A DNA stretch of 64,000 bases from Bacillota bacterium (lineage in GTDB: Bacteria > Bacillota > Clostridia > Oscillospirales > Ruminococcaceae), in assembly GCA_023460035.1 (NCBI GenBank), contig JAEWRN010000007.1, forward strand, positions 1-64,000. The letters run 5' to 3'. The position numbers were made by a program, and so were the translations under genes. The notes under the pieces were generated by a model. That model made no database searches. It saw only the letters and a list, made by a program, of their open reading frames with translations, and was not told where the DNA came from. Every line of letters starts with the position of its first letter. The first letter of the stretch is position 1. Below, in pieces: positions 34,896-43,115 of this stretch.

Positions 34896-34955
34896 CAAAC
34901 AACCAGCGTAGCATTTTTGGATTTTCGAAAATGGTATTGTTGGTTGTTTGTTTTT
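34896..34955 (+). terminator. Terminator after tRNA-Gly
   Basis: The outer stem caaacaacca / tggttgtttg encloses the palindrome attttcgaaaat and is followed by T5. Confidence 0.7.
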
Positions 34956-34990
34956 AATAGTGATTTTAATTATGAAATTGGAGGAGTATT

Positions 34991-35374
34991 ATGGACATTT
35001 GGATTCCTGTCTTAGTGGCGTTAGTTACAGGTGCGCTTTCTTTTATGGCTTCAACAAGCAAATCAAGTAAAAATATCCAAGCAGTAAAACTTGAAAATGA
35101 GTCCAAACTGGAACAGATAAAGCAACAACATAAAGATGAATTGGAAAGAATGGAAAAAGAACACCTGACGGCTATAAAGCAGATGGAGATGGGGGTGGAT
35201 CTCAAATTGAAAGAATATGGTGGAACCAAAGAAACAGATATAAAATATGGGTTTTTAAATACTATACTTGAACAAGCAATAGCGAATCCCCAAAAAGCGG
35301 TTCAAACTATTCAAGGGCTGCAACAACTATCTGATTCGGCTAAGCAAATGACAAAGGGTAATGAAAATAAATAG
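34991..35374 (+). CDS. Small membrane-anchored coiled-coil protein, AT-rich, possibly mobile
   Basis: I do not recognise this 127-residue protein. It has one N-terminal membrane helix (about 3-20) and then a charged coiled coil with Lys/Glu/Gln/Met repeats (about 30-75). A polar C-terminal part (YGFLNTILEQAIANPQKAVQTI) follows. Small phage proteins often look like this. GGAGG lies 6 bases before the ATG. The gene is clearly AT-richer than its neighbours and uses AAA/GAA/ATA codons that they avoid, a sign of transfer. It lies between tRNA-Gly and a copy of that tRNA's 3' end and has its own terminator. Confidence 0.7.
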   Translation: MDIWIPVLVALVTGALSFMASTSKSSKNIQAVKLENESKLEQIKQQHKDELERMEKEHLTAIKQMEMGVDLKLKEYGGTKETDIKYGFLNTILEQAIANPQKAVQTIQGLQQLSDSAKQMTKGNENK

Positions 35375-35383
35375 CCTGCTCCA
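35375..35383 (+). repeat. 9-bp direct repeat, copy 2
   Basis: An exact copy of the tRNA-Gly 3' end cctgctcca, starting one base after the stop codon of the AT-rich gene. The pair would bound a segment of about 500 bases. Confidence 0.4.
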
Positions 35384-35387
35384 AAAC

Positions 35388-35428
35388 AAAAGCTGAAAAT
35401 TCAGGCGTTCCTGGGTTTTCAGCTTTTT
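35388..35428 (+). terminator. Terminator after the AT-rich gene
   Basis: Stem aaaagctgaaaa with ttttcagctttt, an inner cagg/cctg and a T tail. Confidence 0.85.
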
Positions 35429-35479
35429 TGTGTTCCATGTCAAATTCTCTTTAAGCATGCAGTGCTTTTGTGTTCCCCG

Positions 35480-35488
35480 TGCTATAAT
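35480..35488 (+). promoter_or_regulatory. Extended -10 promoter
   Basis: TGCTATAAT, the same extended -10 as ruvC, about 32 bases before the methyltransferase start; no good -35. Confidence 0.5.
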
Positions 35489-35520
35489 AAGGCCATATGG
35501 TTAATATAGGGGGGCGGCAT

Positions 35521-36192
35521 ATGGTACAGTCAAAAGCGTGGGATTGGGGTAAAGTGAGTGCAAAAGACATCCCGTACTGGAAAACCCCGGCCACCGAAAG
35601 CTATTATCTGGCAAACCGCTGGCAACAGCAGGCAAAGCAAGACTTTTTAGACCTTGGCTGCGGGCTTGGCCGGCACAGCGTCTTTTTTGCAAAAAAGGGG
35701 TTTCACACCTCGGCTTTTGACCTTAGCCGCGACGCTGTTGAACAAACCCAAAAATGGGCGCGGGCAGAGCACCTTGCAATCACCGGCACCGTTGGCGATA
35801 TGCTGGCCCTGCCCTATCCCGACGCCTCTTTTGACTGCGTTTTTTGCAAAGACGTAATATCCCACACGGATACCCAGGGTGTCAAAAAAATAGCGGCAGA
35901 TATTTTGCGCGTTTTAAAACCGGCAGGCGAATGCTATTTAACGCTGGGCTCTAAAAAGGCGTGGGGTTTCGGCCAGCCCTGGCCGGTTGTGGATGAGAAC
36001 ACCAAAATCCGCATCGAAGCTGGCCCCGAAAACGGCATCCCCCATTTTTACGCAGACATCGGTTTAATAGAAGAGCTGTTTCAAAAGTTCACCATCCTTT
36101 CAGCACAGCAGGTAGAAGATTATATCAATGACGGCACCTTGCATTCCATCGGGTGGCATTGGCATGTGTTAATTCAAAAACCGGGGGTTTAA
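35521..36192 (+). CDS. Class I SAM-dependent methyltransferase
   Basis: The 223-residue protein has motif I FLDLGCGLGRHSVFFAKKG (about 42-60), an acidic loop SAFDLS and post-motif region DASFDCVFCKDVISHTD. It ends with a beta-rich part (WHWHVLIQKPGV). It belongs to the UbiE/SmtA-like small-molecule methyltransferases; the substrate is unknown. The ATG at 35521 is chosen because GGGGGGCGG lies just upstream; an ATG 8 codons earlier lacks an SD. It is a single gene with its own promoter and terminator. Confidence 0.8.
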   Translation: MVQSKAWDWGKVSAKDIPYWKTPATESYYLANRWQQQAKQDFLDLGCGLGRHSVFFAKKGFHTSAFDLSRDAVEQTQKWARAEHLAITGTVGDMLALPYPDASFDCVFCKDVISHTDTQGVKKIAADILRVLKPAGECYLTLGSKKAWGFGQPWPVVDENTKIRIEAGPENGIPHFYADIGLIEELFQKFTILSAQQVEDYINDGTLHSIGWHWHVLIQKPGV

Positions 36193-36268
36193 AAGTTTTA
36201 ACTAAAGTAGTTCAGCTGTTTTGCATAAAAGGACGTAGCTATAGCGTACATTTAAAACAGTACCAATC

Positions 36269-36297
36269 AACACCCCTGCCTTGTGGAGGTGTTTTTT
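36269..36297 (+). terminator. Terminator after the methyltransferase
   Basis: aacacc.. pairs with ..ggtgtt around a short loop with mismatches, followed by T6. Confidence 0.6.
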
Positions 36298-36330
36298 GCG
36301 TTTCGTTCAGAGGTGGGCACAATGACTTTT

Positions 36331-37083
36331 TTATTTTTGCGCCAGTTTGTCTAATTTGTCGCTCATCAATTTACCCAGAGAAATAGAAAACACATAGGTC
36401 ATTTTTGTCTGCACCGCCTGCCCAAAAGACGGGCAGATGATAAACTGCTTACGGGTGATGTTTTTCGCAAGCCCTTGCCCCACGGCTTTAGGGTCTGCTT
36501 TAAATGCTTCCGGTACCGGTAAAGGCCTTGCGGAGACGGTGCGGGTAAGCGGCGGGTGCAGAATATGAAACGAGATGCCGTCTGCCTGATACTCCAATTG
36601 CAGGCATTTGGCAAGCGCCTCTAGTGCGCCCTTGCTGGAAGCATAGGGGCTGATGCGCGGGAAGCCCATGACCCCAACCCCAGAGCTTGTAAAAAATACG
36701 CTGCCGGCATGCCGCTTTTGCATGCCGGGGATAACCGCCTTCGCAAGGTGAACAGCACCGTAATAATTAACGTCAAATACTTCCCGGCAAGTCGCTTCTT
36801 CTGTTTCCATAAAACCTAAAAAGGTGCATTTGCAGGCGTTGTGAATGGCATAATCCAGCGGCCCCCAAACGGCAAGGGTTTCGTTGACACACTTTTCAAC
36901 AAGGGCACCATCCCGGATATCACATTGAAAAAACAGCAGTTTACCCGGATTGTCATTGACTAGAGGGGCAAGGTTGCTGCCGCTGATGTCCAAAACAGCA
37001 ACCCGATCACCGTCCTGTAAAAATTGCTTTATCATTTCAAGCCCAATGCCGTCATTGCCACCGGTCAAAATTATATTACGCAT
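36331..37083 (-). CDS. Short-chain dehydrogenase/reductase (SDR)
   Basis: The 250-residue SDR oxidoreductase has the NAD(P) motif TGGNDGIG (7-14). The active-site Ser lies in FFTSSG (about 133-134), with Y147 and K151 in the YASSK box. The usual NNAG motif is changed to HNACK (81-85). The C-terminus has an unusual stretch with TKMTYVFSISLGKLM instead of the normal substrate lid, perhaps a membrane-associating helix. Its start overlaps the end of the TetR gene by 8 bases, so the two are an operon. The substrate is unknown. Confidence 0.88.
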   Translation of the reverse strand: MRNIILTGGNDGIGLEMIKQFLQDGDRVAVLDISGSNLAPLVNDNPGKLLFFQCDIRDGALVEKCVNETLAVWGPLDYAIHNACKCTFLGFMETEEATCREVFDVNYYGAVHLAKAVIPGMQKRHAGSVFFTSSGVGVMGFPRISPYASSKGALEALAKCLQLEYQADGISFHILHPPLTRTVSARPLPVPEAFKADPKAVGQGLAKNITRKQFIICPSFGQAVQTKMTYVFSISLGKLMSDKLDKLAQK

Positions 37084-37690
37084 CTTGCACCTCACTGTAC
37101 TGGTTTAGGAAGAAAATGGTGTGGGATTTTATTGCCTCGCGGGCCGCGGTCTTGTTGTTTTCGGTCAGCGCGTTGGCAAGGAGATATTTTTGATAATAGT
37201 ATAAAGTAGAGGCATAAAAAGACACCGCAAGGCAGGTGGGGTCTGCATTTTTTAAATATCTGCATCGGATCAAAAAATCAAAAAGAATGCTTTGAAACTG
37301 AACGGGGTCGTCATACAGTACCTTTTGGGAAAGCTTTCGTAGTTCTTCGCTGTGAAACTGCTCAATGGAAAGAATTTTAAGAAACGAATTGACAAAAGGG
37401 TCCATCAGGTAATCTTCTACATAATGGCCGGTAATGCTCAAAAAATCTTCCCGTGTCACCGTGGCCGTAGGGGAAACGCTTTGCTGTAATTGGCCCATAT
37501 AGGTTTCATTTAATGCTAAAAATTTTTGAAGTAAAGCGTCAAGGACTGCTTTTTTGTTTTTGAAGAAATAGTAAATTGCGCTCTCCTTTACCCCCACTAT
37601 TTTGCAAATATCCCGGATGGAAACGGCTGTAAAACCCTTTTGTGAAAATAGTTCCAAAGCTACATCAAGAATTTTTTCTTTTGTGTTCAT
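37076..37690 (-). CDS. TetR-family transcriptional regulator
   Basis: The 204-residue protein has an N-terminal helix-turn-helix (8-53; ILDVALELFSQKGF...SIRDICKIVGVKESAIYYFFKNK) of standard TetR form and a helical ligand-binding C-terminal domain. It is the first gene of the TetR-SDR operon. A near-perfect inverted repeat surrounds its promoter, so it almost certainly represses itself and the SDR. The inducer is unknown. A low-AGGTG region precedes the ATG. Confidence 0.92.
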   Translation of the reverse strand: MNTKEKILDVALELFSQKGFTAVSIRDICKIVGVKESAIYYFFKNKKAVLDALLQKFLALNETYMGQLQQSVSPTATVTREDFLSITGHYVEDYLMDPFVNSFLKILSIEQFHSEELRKLSQKVLYDDPVQFQSILFDFLIRCRYLKNADPTCLAVSFYASTLYYYQKYLLANALTENNKTAAREAIKSHTIFFLNQYSEVQDA

Positions 37691-37702
37691 TTGGCACCTC
37701 GC

Positions 37703-37747
37703 AACTTAACGATTGTTAAGCAAATTATACTTAACAATCGTTAGGTT
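37703..37747. promoter_or_regulatory. TetR operator: 18-bp arms, 9-bp spacer
   Basis: Arms aacttaacgattgttaag (37703-37720) and cttaacaatcgttaggtt (37730-37747) are complementary except for one base. Each arm also contains a smaller CTTAAC..GTTAAG symmetry, so two dimers may bind. Confidence 0.85.
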
Positions 37748-37752
37748 GTCAA
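37724..37752 (-). promoter_or_regulatory. Consensus promoter of tetR-SDR
   Basis: On the minus strand TTGACA (37747-37752), 17 bases, TATAAT (37724-37729). The -10 lies in the operator spacer and one operator arm fills the -10/-35 spacer. Confidence 0.88.
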
Positions 37753-37915
37753 TACTTTTGTTCTTGACCAGGATTTTTTCAGCATACAGATAAACGCAAA
37801 ACCGTAAAATCAAAGCAAAAGTGCCGTGCGGGGGGTGTTTTGTACGGTGCATTTTTTGTCAGTCTATGATAAAATTATGACAAAAAGTTTTGCCGTTCGG
37901 GCAATGAGGTGCAGC

Positions 37916-39256
37916 ATGAAGCGGGGTAGCGGTATGGTAGAAGCGTTGTTGTATTGGGTGAGTTTTGGGCTGGTTTGCATTTGCGCAAACTGTTTTTATT
38001 TTGTGTCAGGGGCACCGGGGCTTGCCCCACTTTTTGCTGTGGGGGCCGTTGTCGCAAACCTGCTGCCGATTTATTCGGCAAGGCAGTTCCCAAACAGCAA
38101 AATCAAAACCTGTAACCACGGCACAAAATGTCTCAAACTGTTTGCTCTGTCGGTGGTAGTGTCCACCTGCTGCCAGCTGGTTTTACTGTTTACCGTGTTA
38201 AAAGGGCAGTGGCTGCAATGGGGCCTCAGTGTGCTGGTCTGCGTTTGTGTTGAAGCCGCCCTGTTTTGGAACGGGATCATCAGCGTGTACGCCACGTCGT
38301 TACAGCTTGGTATCAAGCTGCGAGTACTGGGTATCGTGTTTGGGCCCATCCCGGTGGCGCACCTTATTATGCTGCAAAAAATTATCCGCACTACTTCGCA
38401 AGAAGTGCGTGTTGAAACAGAAAAGTATCAGCTCAACACGGCGCGGCATGCGCAGCAGGTCTGCAATACAAAATACCCCCTTCTGCTGGTGCACGGGGTG
38501 TTTTTCAGGGATTTCAAGTACCTCAATTATTGGGGCCGTATCCCGGGAGAGCTTACCGCAAACGGCGCGCAGGTTTATTATGGCGAACACCAGTCGGCGG
38601 CGTCGGTACCGGACAGTGCCGCCGAGCTGGCGCAGCGCATCAAAGACATCGTGCAGCAGACCGGTTGCGAAAAGGTCAACATCATCGCGCATTCAAAAGG
38701 CGGGTTAGACTGCCGTTATGCCATCTGCCATATGGGTATTGCGGGGCAGGTTGCCTCGCTTACGACCATCAACACACCGCACCACGGCTGTAAATTTGCC
38801 GATTATCTGCTGGGCAAGGTGCCGCAGGCAGCGCTGCAAAAAATTGCGGCTACATACAACGCGGCCCTGCGCAAGATGGGGGACACCAACCCCAATTTTA
38901 TTGCCGCCGTCACCGATTTAACTTCGCAGCGGTGCGCCACACTGGACCGCACGCTACCGCTGCCGCAGGGTATTGTTTCTGCCAGTGTCGGCTCTAAGCT
39001 GAACCACGCGACAAACGGCAAGTTCCCGCTTAATTTTTCGCACCCGCTCGTCAAGTATTTTGATGGCCCCAATGACGGCCTTGTGGGCGAGCAGTCGTTT
39101 CGCTGGGGCGCAGATTACACGTTTTTAACAGTGCGGGGTAACCGTGGTATTTCGCACGGGGATATGATCGATCTGAACCGCGAAAACATCTCCGGTTTTG
39201 ATGTGCGCGAATTTTATGTACAGCTGGTTTACGGCCTCAAGCAGCAGGGGTTATAA
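37916..39256 (+). CDS. Membrane-anchored alpha/beta-hydrolase (lipase/triacylglycerol lipase-like)
   Basis: The 446-residue protein begins with about 150 residues of membrane helices (about 8-30, 36-54, 72-95, 100-125, 135-153), then an alpha/beta-hydrolase domain. The oxyanion loop LLVHGVFFRDF is at about 190-200, nucleophile S260 in IIAHSKGGLDCRY, acid in FDGPNDGLVGE and His in ISHGDMIDL. The AHSKGGLD elbow and LNYWGRIP resemble bacterial triacylglycerol lipases (lipase class 2). Starts at 37904, 37916 and 37934 are possible; 37916 has GAGG at a reasonable distance. It is divergent from tetR and could respond to it, but no second promoter was clear. Confidence 0.8.
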   Translation: MKRGSGMVEALLYWVSFGLVCICANCFYFVSGAPGLAPLFAVGAVVANLLPIYSARQFPNSKIKTCNHGTKCLKLFALSVVVSTCCQLVLLFTVLKGQWLQWGLSVLVCVCVEAALFWNGIISVYATSLQLGIKLRVLGIVFGPIPVAHLIMLQKIIRTTSQEVRVETEKYQLNTARHAQQVCNTKYPLLLVHGVFFRDFKYLNYWGRIPGELTANGAQVYYGEHQSAASVPDSAAELAQRIKDIVQQTGCEKVNIIAHSKGGLDCRYAICHMGIAGQVASLTTINTPHHGCKFADYLLGKVPQAALQKIAATYNAALRKMGDTNPNFIAAVTDLTSQRCATLDRTLPLPQGIVSASVGSKLNHATNGKFPLNFSHPLVKYFDGPNDGLVGEQSFRWGADYTFLTVRGNRGISHGDMIDLNRENISGFDVREFYVQLVYGLKQQGL

Positions 39257-39554
39257 CGCTGTTGCAAGTGGTATTGCCGGTAGAAACACGTTTAAAACGT
39301 GGCAAATGGGCTTACTTTGGCTGTTCCCCTTTTACGGGCGACAAAGCAGCCGCACAGTTCCCCCCTTTTCTGCCGGCCGGTTTTGTGTTACAATACCCGC
39401 AGGTAACTAAATTACCAAAATACAACAGTAAAGAGGAACGCTTTTTGAAACAGAACACCACAATGGATCTTGTTGCAAACCGGGAGGTTTGCGACAGATA
39501 AGCCCGCATTCCTCCCAAAAGGCAGCGTACGTTACTTTTTGGAGGAACAACAAG
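39257..39554 (+). promoter_or_regulatory. Leader of the RNHCP gene with an SD-sequestering hairpin
   Basis: Near the gene, gcaaacc (39475-39481) pairs with ggtttgc (39486-39492). Then cctcccaaaag (39511-39521) pairs with ctttttggagg (39535-39545) with one mismatch; the right arm contains the GGAGG ribosome binding site of the RNHCP gene. A 79-codon frame (39262-39501) here has no SD and no recognisable product. The rest of the gap shows no gene. Confidence 0.5.
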
Positions 39555-39980
39555 ATGAACCGCGAACATAAACGAAAACAGTACGAAAAAGGATATTACC
39601 AAACACACGCCTGCAACGACAGCTTTACCTGTAAATTTTGTGGCAGGCCCGTTACCGCAAACGGTGCGGGCAGCGGCCACCGCAACCACTGCCCAAACTG
39701 CCTTGTCAGCCTGCATGTGGACGATGAGCCGGGTGACCGCGCCGCGTGTTGCGGCGGCCTGATGGAGCCGGTGGCCGTGTGGGTGCGAAAAGGTGGCGAG
39801 TGGGCCATCATTCACCGCTGCCGCCGCTGTGGGGCACTGTCGTCTAACCGCGTTGCGGCAGACGATAACCCGATGAAGCTGATGAGCATTGCCCTAAAAC
39901 CGCTGTGCCAGCCGCCTTTCCCGCTGGAAAAGGTGGAAGAGATGACCGCGCTGATGGGCGGCGAGGGCCGCATGCCGTGA
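39555..39980 (+). CDS. RNHCP-domain zinc-ribbon protein
   Basis: The 141-residue protein carries the signature RNHCP (43-47), which names its domain. Zinc-ligand pairs are C26-x2-C29 (CKFC), C46-x2-C49 (CPNC) and C89-x2-C92 (CRRC), plus HAC at 18-20. The function of the RNHCP domain is unknown; a nucleic-acid-binding role is guessed from the ribbons. GGAGG lies 9 bases before the ATG, inside the leader hairpin. A perfect terminator follows. Confidence 0.82.
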   Translation: MNREHKRKQYEKGYYQTHACNDSFTCKFCGRPVTANGAGSGHRNHCPNCLVSLHVDDEPGDRAACCGGLMEPVAVWVRKGGEWAIIHRCRRCGALSSNRVAADDNPMKLMSIALKPLCQPPFPLEKVEEMTALMGGEGRMP

Positions 39981-40052
39981 TGGCGAAACTGCCCGCTTGG
40001 GCAGGCGGGGCGGCCCCTGTGCCGTGCGTCAAAAATAAGTACTGTAACCAAA

Positions 40053-40088
40053 GTACCCGCCGGCAATTTGCCGGCGGGTACATTTTTT
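40053..40088. terminator. Bidirectional terminator, perfect 13-bp stem
   Basis: gtacccgccggca (40053-40065) and its complement (40069-40081) around a 3-base loop, then T6. It separates the RNHCP gene from the convergent sensor kinase gene. Confidence 0.88.
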
Positions 40089-40123
40089 AGCTTAAACCTT
40101 ATTGCAGCGGTTTTGGTATAAAA

Positions 40124-41500
40124 CTAGTTTGAACCAGCTGGCTGTTTTTGAAAAGTTAAAATTGCAGTAAAACCCTCATTTTCTGCGCTTATAATTTGTA
40201 GGTGCCCCCCGTGAACTTCTACAATTTGATGTATCAGCAACAGCCCCAGCCCGTGTCGCAAATTCAGTTTTTCGTCGGTACTGTTCATATAATGGTCGTG
40301 CTTTTTCAGATCTGCCAGATTTTCGGCAGAAATCCCCACCCCGTCATCCGCAACAGTGAGAGTGAGTGCATTTTTCGAACAGGTAAGAGACAGTACAATT
40401 GCGCAGCCCTGTGGGTTATGGTTTATGCTGTTTTGCACCAGGTTGCTGATGGCGCGCGAAATTAAGCGCGGGTCGCAGTCAACGACAGCGGCTTCTGCCA
40501 CGGGCGAAATTGAGACAGAAATAGAATAGATTTCGGGTAACCCGGCGTTAAAAAGCTCGGCCACATTTGTGCGCAGCAGTTTTGACAGGCGTACCGGCCG
40601 CCGGTGTAGCGGCTGCATTTCATATTCCAGTTGAGAAACTAGATTCAGGTCCTGTATAAGTTCTTTTATTTTGATGCTCTGTTTTTGAATGATGGTTGCC
40701 TGCTCTTCTAGCGGGCTCCCTGCGGGTGCGCTTTTTAAAACACGCCCGGCGTACCCCATAATCATCGAGAGAGGGGTCCGTATATCGTGGGAAACCCCAC
40801 TAATCCAGTTTGCGCGGGCTTCATTTTGCCTGCTTAATAATTGAGAGGCCTGGTTTACACTTTCCGCAACCTCGTAAAGTTCCCCACGGACGACAAGCGA
40901 TACTGGTTTGCCATTTGACAAAGCCTCCACACCAGTGATGATTGGGCCGGTATTTTGCAGAATTTTTCGTTTGGAAAGAGTATAAAGCAAAAAAAGCAAC
41001 AGCAGGTCGACCGCCAACATACCGCTGAAATAAACCGGCAGGGTTTGAATTGCATGGATAGAAAAATAGTTGCTGGTAAGCTTCGTATAGCTGTCTTTGG
41101 GATATCCCAGTACTAACAGGCCGTCGGAGGTGTTCCACACAAAAACAGGATAATCCGCGAGGTATCCTTTGGAAAAAACCGCGACATCCTGCACCGTATA
41201 ACTTCTCACAAACTGCGCCGGGGCATCAACAGACCACACACACTGCCCGTTTTGGTTTAAGAACAGCGCCCATATCTGGTTGTGCCGAAGTTGCTGTGCG
41301 GCACTGCTGGAGAGGCCGTTCAAGCTGGCTTCAGAAGCGATTTCGGCCAACATGCTTTGGGGCGAGTTGCTGCCGTAGTCTTTGGTGATGATGTTGTAAA
41401 AAGTCCAGCCGAAAGAAACCGTATTAACCAGAAACAAAAAAGCCAGAAAGAGGGCAAAGGATACCAGATGCTTTGCAATATATTTGCCGAATGACTTCAT
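40124..41500 (-). CDS. Sensor histidine kinase
   Basis: The 458-residue kinase has two membrane helices (about 11-32 and 154-176) enclosing an extracellular sensor of about 120 residues, then a HAMP-like linker. The phosphorylated H238 is in GVSHDIRTPLSM. The ATPase has N-box NLVQNSINHN, G1 DDGVGI and G2 RHGLGLLL. It follows the response regulator gene by 4 bases on the same strand. The long sensor is unlike the short intramembrane sensing BceS kinases and more like SpaK/NisK-type lantibiotic sensors, an inference supported by the neighbouring exporter. Confidence 0.93.
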   Translation of the reverse strand: MKSFGKYIAKHLVSFALFLAFLFLVNTVSFGWTFYNIITKDYGSNSPQSMLAEIASEASLNGLSSSAAQQLRHNQIWALFLNQNGQCVWSVDAPAQFVRSYTVQDVAVFSKGYLADYPVFVWNTSDGLLVLGYPKDSYTKLTSNYFSIHAIQTLPVYFSGMLAVDLLLLFLLYTLSKRKILQNTGPIITGVEALSNGKPVSLVVRGELYEVAESVNQASQLLSRQNEARANWISGVSHDIRTPLSMIMGYAGRVLKSAPAGSPLEEQATIIQKQSIKIKELIQDLNLVSQLEYEMQPLHRRPVRLSKLLRTNVAELFNAGLPEIYSISVSISPVAEAAVVDCDPRLISRAISNLVQNSINHNPQGCAIVLSLTCSKNALTLTVADDGVGISAENLADLKKHDHYMNSTDEKLNLRHGLGLLLIHQIVEVHGGHLQIISAENEGFTAILTFQKQPAGSN

Positions 41501-41504
41501 GGCA

Positions 41505-42206
41505 TCACTTCCTTTTGTTCAGCTTGTACCCGAGCCCCTTTACTGTAATCAGCGAGATTGGCTTTGATGGGGCGGCTTCAATTTTTTCCCGAATCCGGCG
41601 GATATGGGCGTTCAGGCTGTTTTCATAGCCGAAGGGATTGTCACCCCAAAGTGCTTCACAAAGGGCATCCACAGTTACGATTTTCCCTTCATTTCGCGCA
41701 AGTGTTTCAAGCAACAGGTATTCTTTTGCGGTCAAAGAAAATACCTCGTCTCCTTTGCGAACTTCGGCCCGCTCAAAATCAATTGCAGAATCGTTTAGTA
41801 TGAACAGTGGGGTGCTCTCTTTATAGCAGCGTCGCAGCACAGCATGAATGCGCAGCAACAGTTCCTGTGGCAAAAAGGGTTTTACAATATAATCGTCTGC
41901 ACCAAGGCCCAAGCCGGCCAGTTTATCTGTTGCTTCGTCCTTTGCAGTCAAAAAGATAACTGGTATATCGGTAAAGGTATGCAGCTGTTGCATTAGAGTA
42001 AATCCGTCTCCGTCCGGTAGCATGACATCTAAAATGGCAAGGTCAGGTGGTTGTGTTTTTGCGGCAGAAACAGCATCGCGTAAGCCCCCGGCAGTAATGA
42101 CGGCTTCAAACCCGTCATCTTTTAAAATGGCGCATACCATTTTTAGCAGTTGCGGCTCGTCATCGACCAGCAGAATTTTAAGGGCTTTTCCCAATTGTGT
42201 ATACAC
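41505..42206 (-). CDS. OmpR-family response regulator
   Basis: This 233-residue regulator has a receiver domain (8-122) with D15/D16, phospho-acceptor D60 (ILDVMLPDG), T87 (FLTAKDE) and K109 (VKPF). A winged-helix DNA-binding domain (about 135-231) ends with SLITVKGLGYKLNK. The start is GTG at 42206, with AGAGGTGAT just upstream; the alternative ATG is out of frame. It is divergent from the ABC exporter genes and very likely controls them through the repeats at 42270. Confidence 0.93.
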   Translation of the reverse strand: MYTQLGKALKILLVDDEPQLLKMVCAILKDDGFEAVITAGGLRDAVSAAKTQPPDLAILDVMLPDGDGFTLMQQLHTFTDIPVIFLTAKDEATDKLAGLGLGADDYIVKPFLPQELLLRIHAVLRRCYKESTPLFILNDSAIDFERAEVRKGDEVFSLTAKEYLLLETLARNEGKIVTVDALCEALWGDNPFGYENSLNAHIRRIREKIEAAPSKPISLITVKGLGYKLNKRK

Positions 42207-42227
42207 AACATCACCTCTTTTAAATTG

Positions 42228-42236
42228 ATTATAGCA
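42228..42236 (-). promoter_or_regulatory. Promoter of the two-component operon
   Basis: Extended -10 TGCTATAAT on the minus strand, 22 bases before the regulator start codon. Confidence 0.55.
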
Positions 42237-42269
42237 CGAGCCTTTTGCTTAAAGTGCGCTGTGGCAAAA

Positions 42270-42304
42270 AAGTAAGGTAAAAGTAAGGATGCGGGAAAGT
42301 AAAT
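42270..42304 (+). promoter_or_regulatory. Direct repeats, likely response-regulator binding site
   Basis: AAGTAAGG occurs at 42270-42277 and 42281-42288, exactly 11 bases apart (one helical turn). A weaker AAGTAAAT lies at 42297-42304. Tandem repeats at helical spacing are typical of OmpR-family sites. They lie 47-80 bases before the exporter ATPase start. Confidence 0.6.
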
Positions 42305-42350
42305 GTCAGCGTGATGCGGTACCATAAAAACGTTGAAAGGAGACGAGTTT

Positions 42351-43115
42351 ATGGATTACATTATTACAACGGAAAAACTGACCAAGAGGTATAAAAACTT
42401 TACCTCGGTCAAAAATGTTTCGCTTCATATTCGCAAGGGCAGCATTTATGGGTTCCTTGGCCCTAACGGCGCGGGTAAGTCGACAACAATGAAAATGCTG
42501 TTGGGGCTCACGGTGCCCACAAAGGGCAGCTTTACCATTGATGGGAAGCATTTCCCCGAAGACAGGCTGACCATCTTGAAAGAGATTGGTTCCTTCATCG
42601 AGTCACCATCTTTTTATGCAAACCTGACGGGGCGCGAAAACCTTGACATTATCCGCAAAATTTTGCAATTGCCGCAAAAATCGGTGGACGAAGCGCTTGA
42701 CCTGGTTGGCCTTACCGAATTTGGCGACCGGCTTGCAAAAAAATACTCGCTGGGCATGAAGCAACGGCTGGGGCTTGCCGGGGCACTTTTGGGGCAGCCA
42801 CCCATACTTATTTTAGACGAGCCGACCAACGGGCTTGACCCCTCCGGCATCCACGAAATTCGCAACCTCGTAAAATCGTTGCCGGCACTTTATGACTGTA
42901 CGGTGCTGATTTCTTCGCATATGCTTTCAGAAATAGAGTTGATGGCGGACGATATTGGCGTGCTGAATCATGGGCGGCTGTTGTTTGAGGGAAGCTTGGA
43001 CAGCTTGCGCCAAAATGCACTGCAGGCAGGTTTTGCAACCGATAATCTTGAAGAGCTCTTCCTGTCTATGATAGAAAAAGATAATGCGGACAGAAAACAG
43101 AGGGCACAGTTATGA
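42351..43115 (+). CDS. ABC exporter ATPase (LanF/BcrA type)
   Basis: The 254-residue ATPase has Walker A GPNGAGKST (37-45), a signature variant YSLGMKQRL, Walker B LILDEPTNGLDP and the switch His in ISSHML. The SLGMKQRL signature and short length mark the bacitracin/lantibiotic immunity class (BcrA, NisF, SpaF). The ATG at 42351 has GAAAGGAG upstream. The gene overlaps the first permease gene by 4 bases. Confidence 0.9.
   Translation: MDYIITTEKLTKRYKNFTSVKNVSLHIRKGSIYGFLGPNGAGKSTTMKMLLGLTVPTKGSFTIDGKHFPEDRLTILKEIGSFIESPSFYANLTGRENLDIIRKILQLPQKSVDEALDLVGLTEFGDRLAKKYSLGMKQRLGLAGALLGQPPILILDEPTNGLDPSGIHEIRNLVKSLPALYDCTVLISSHMLSEIELMADDIGVLNHGRLLFEGSLDSLRQNALQAGFATDNLEELFLSMIEKDNADRKQRAQL

Noticed and set aside
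39262..39501. 79-codon frame upstream of the RNHCP gene
   Set aside because: No SD, no recognisable product, and it overlaps the structured leader.
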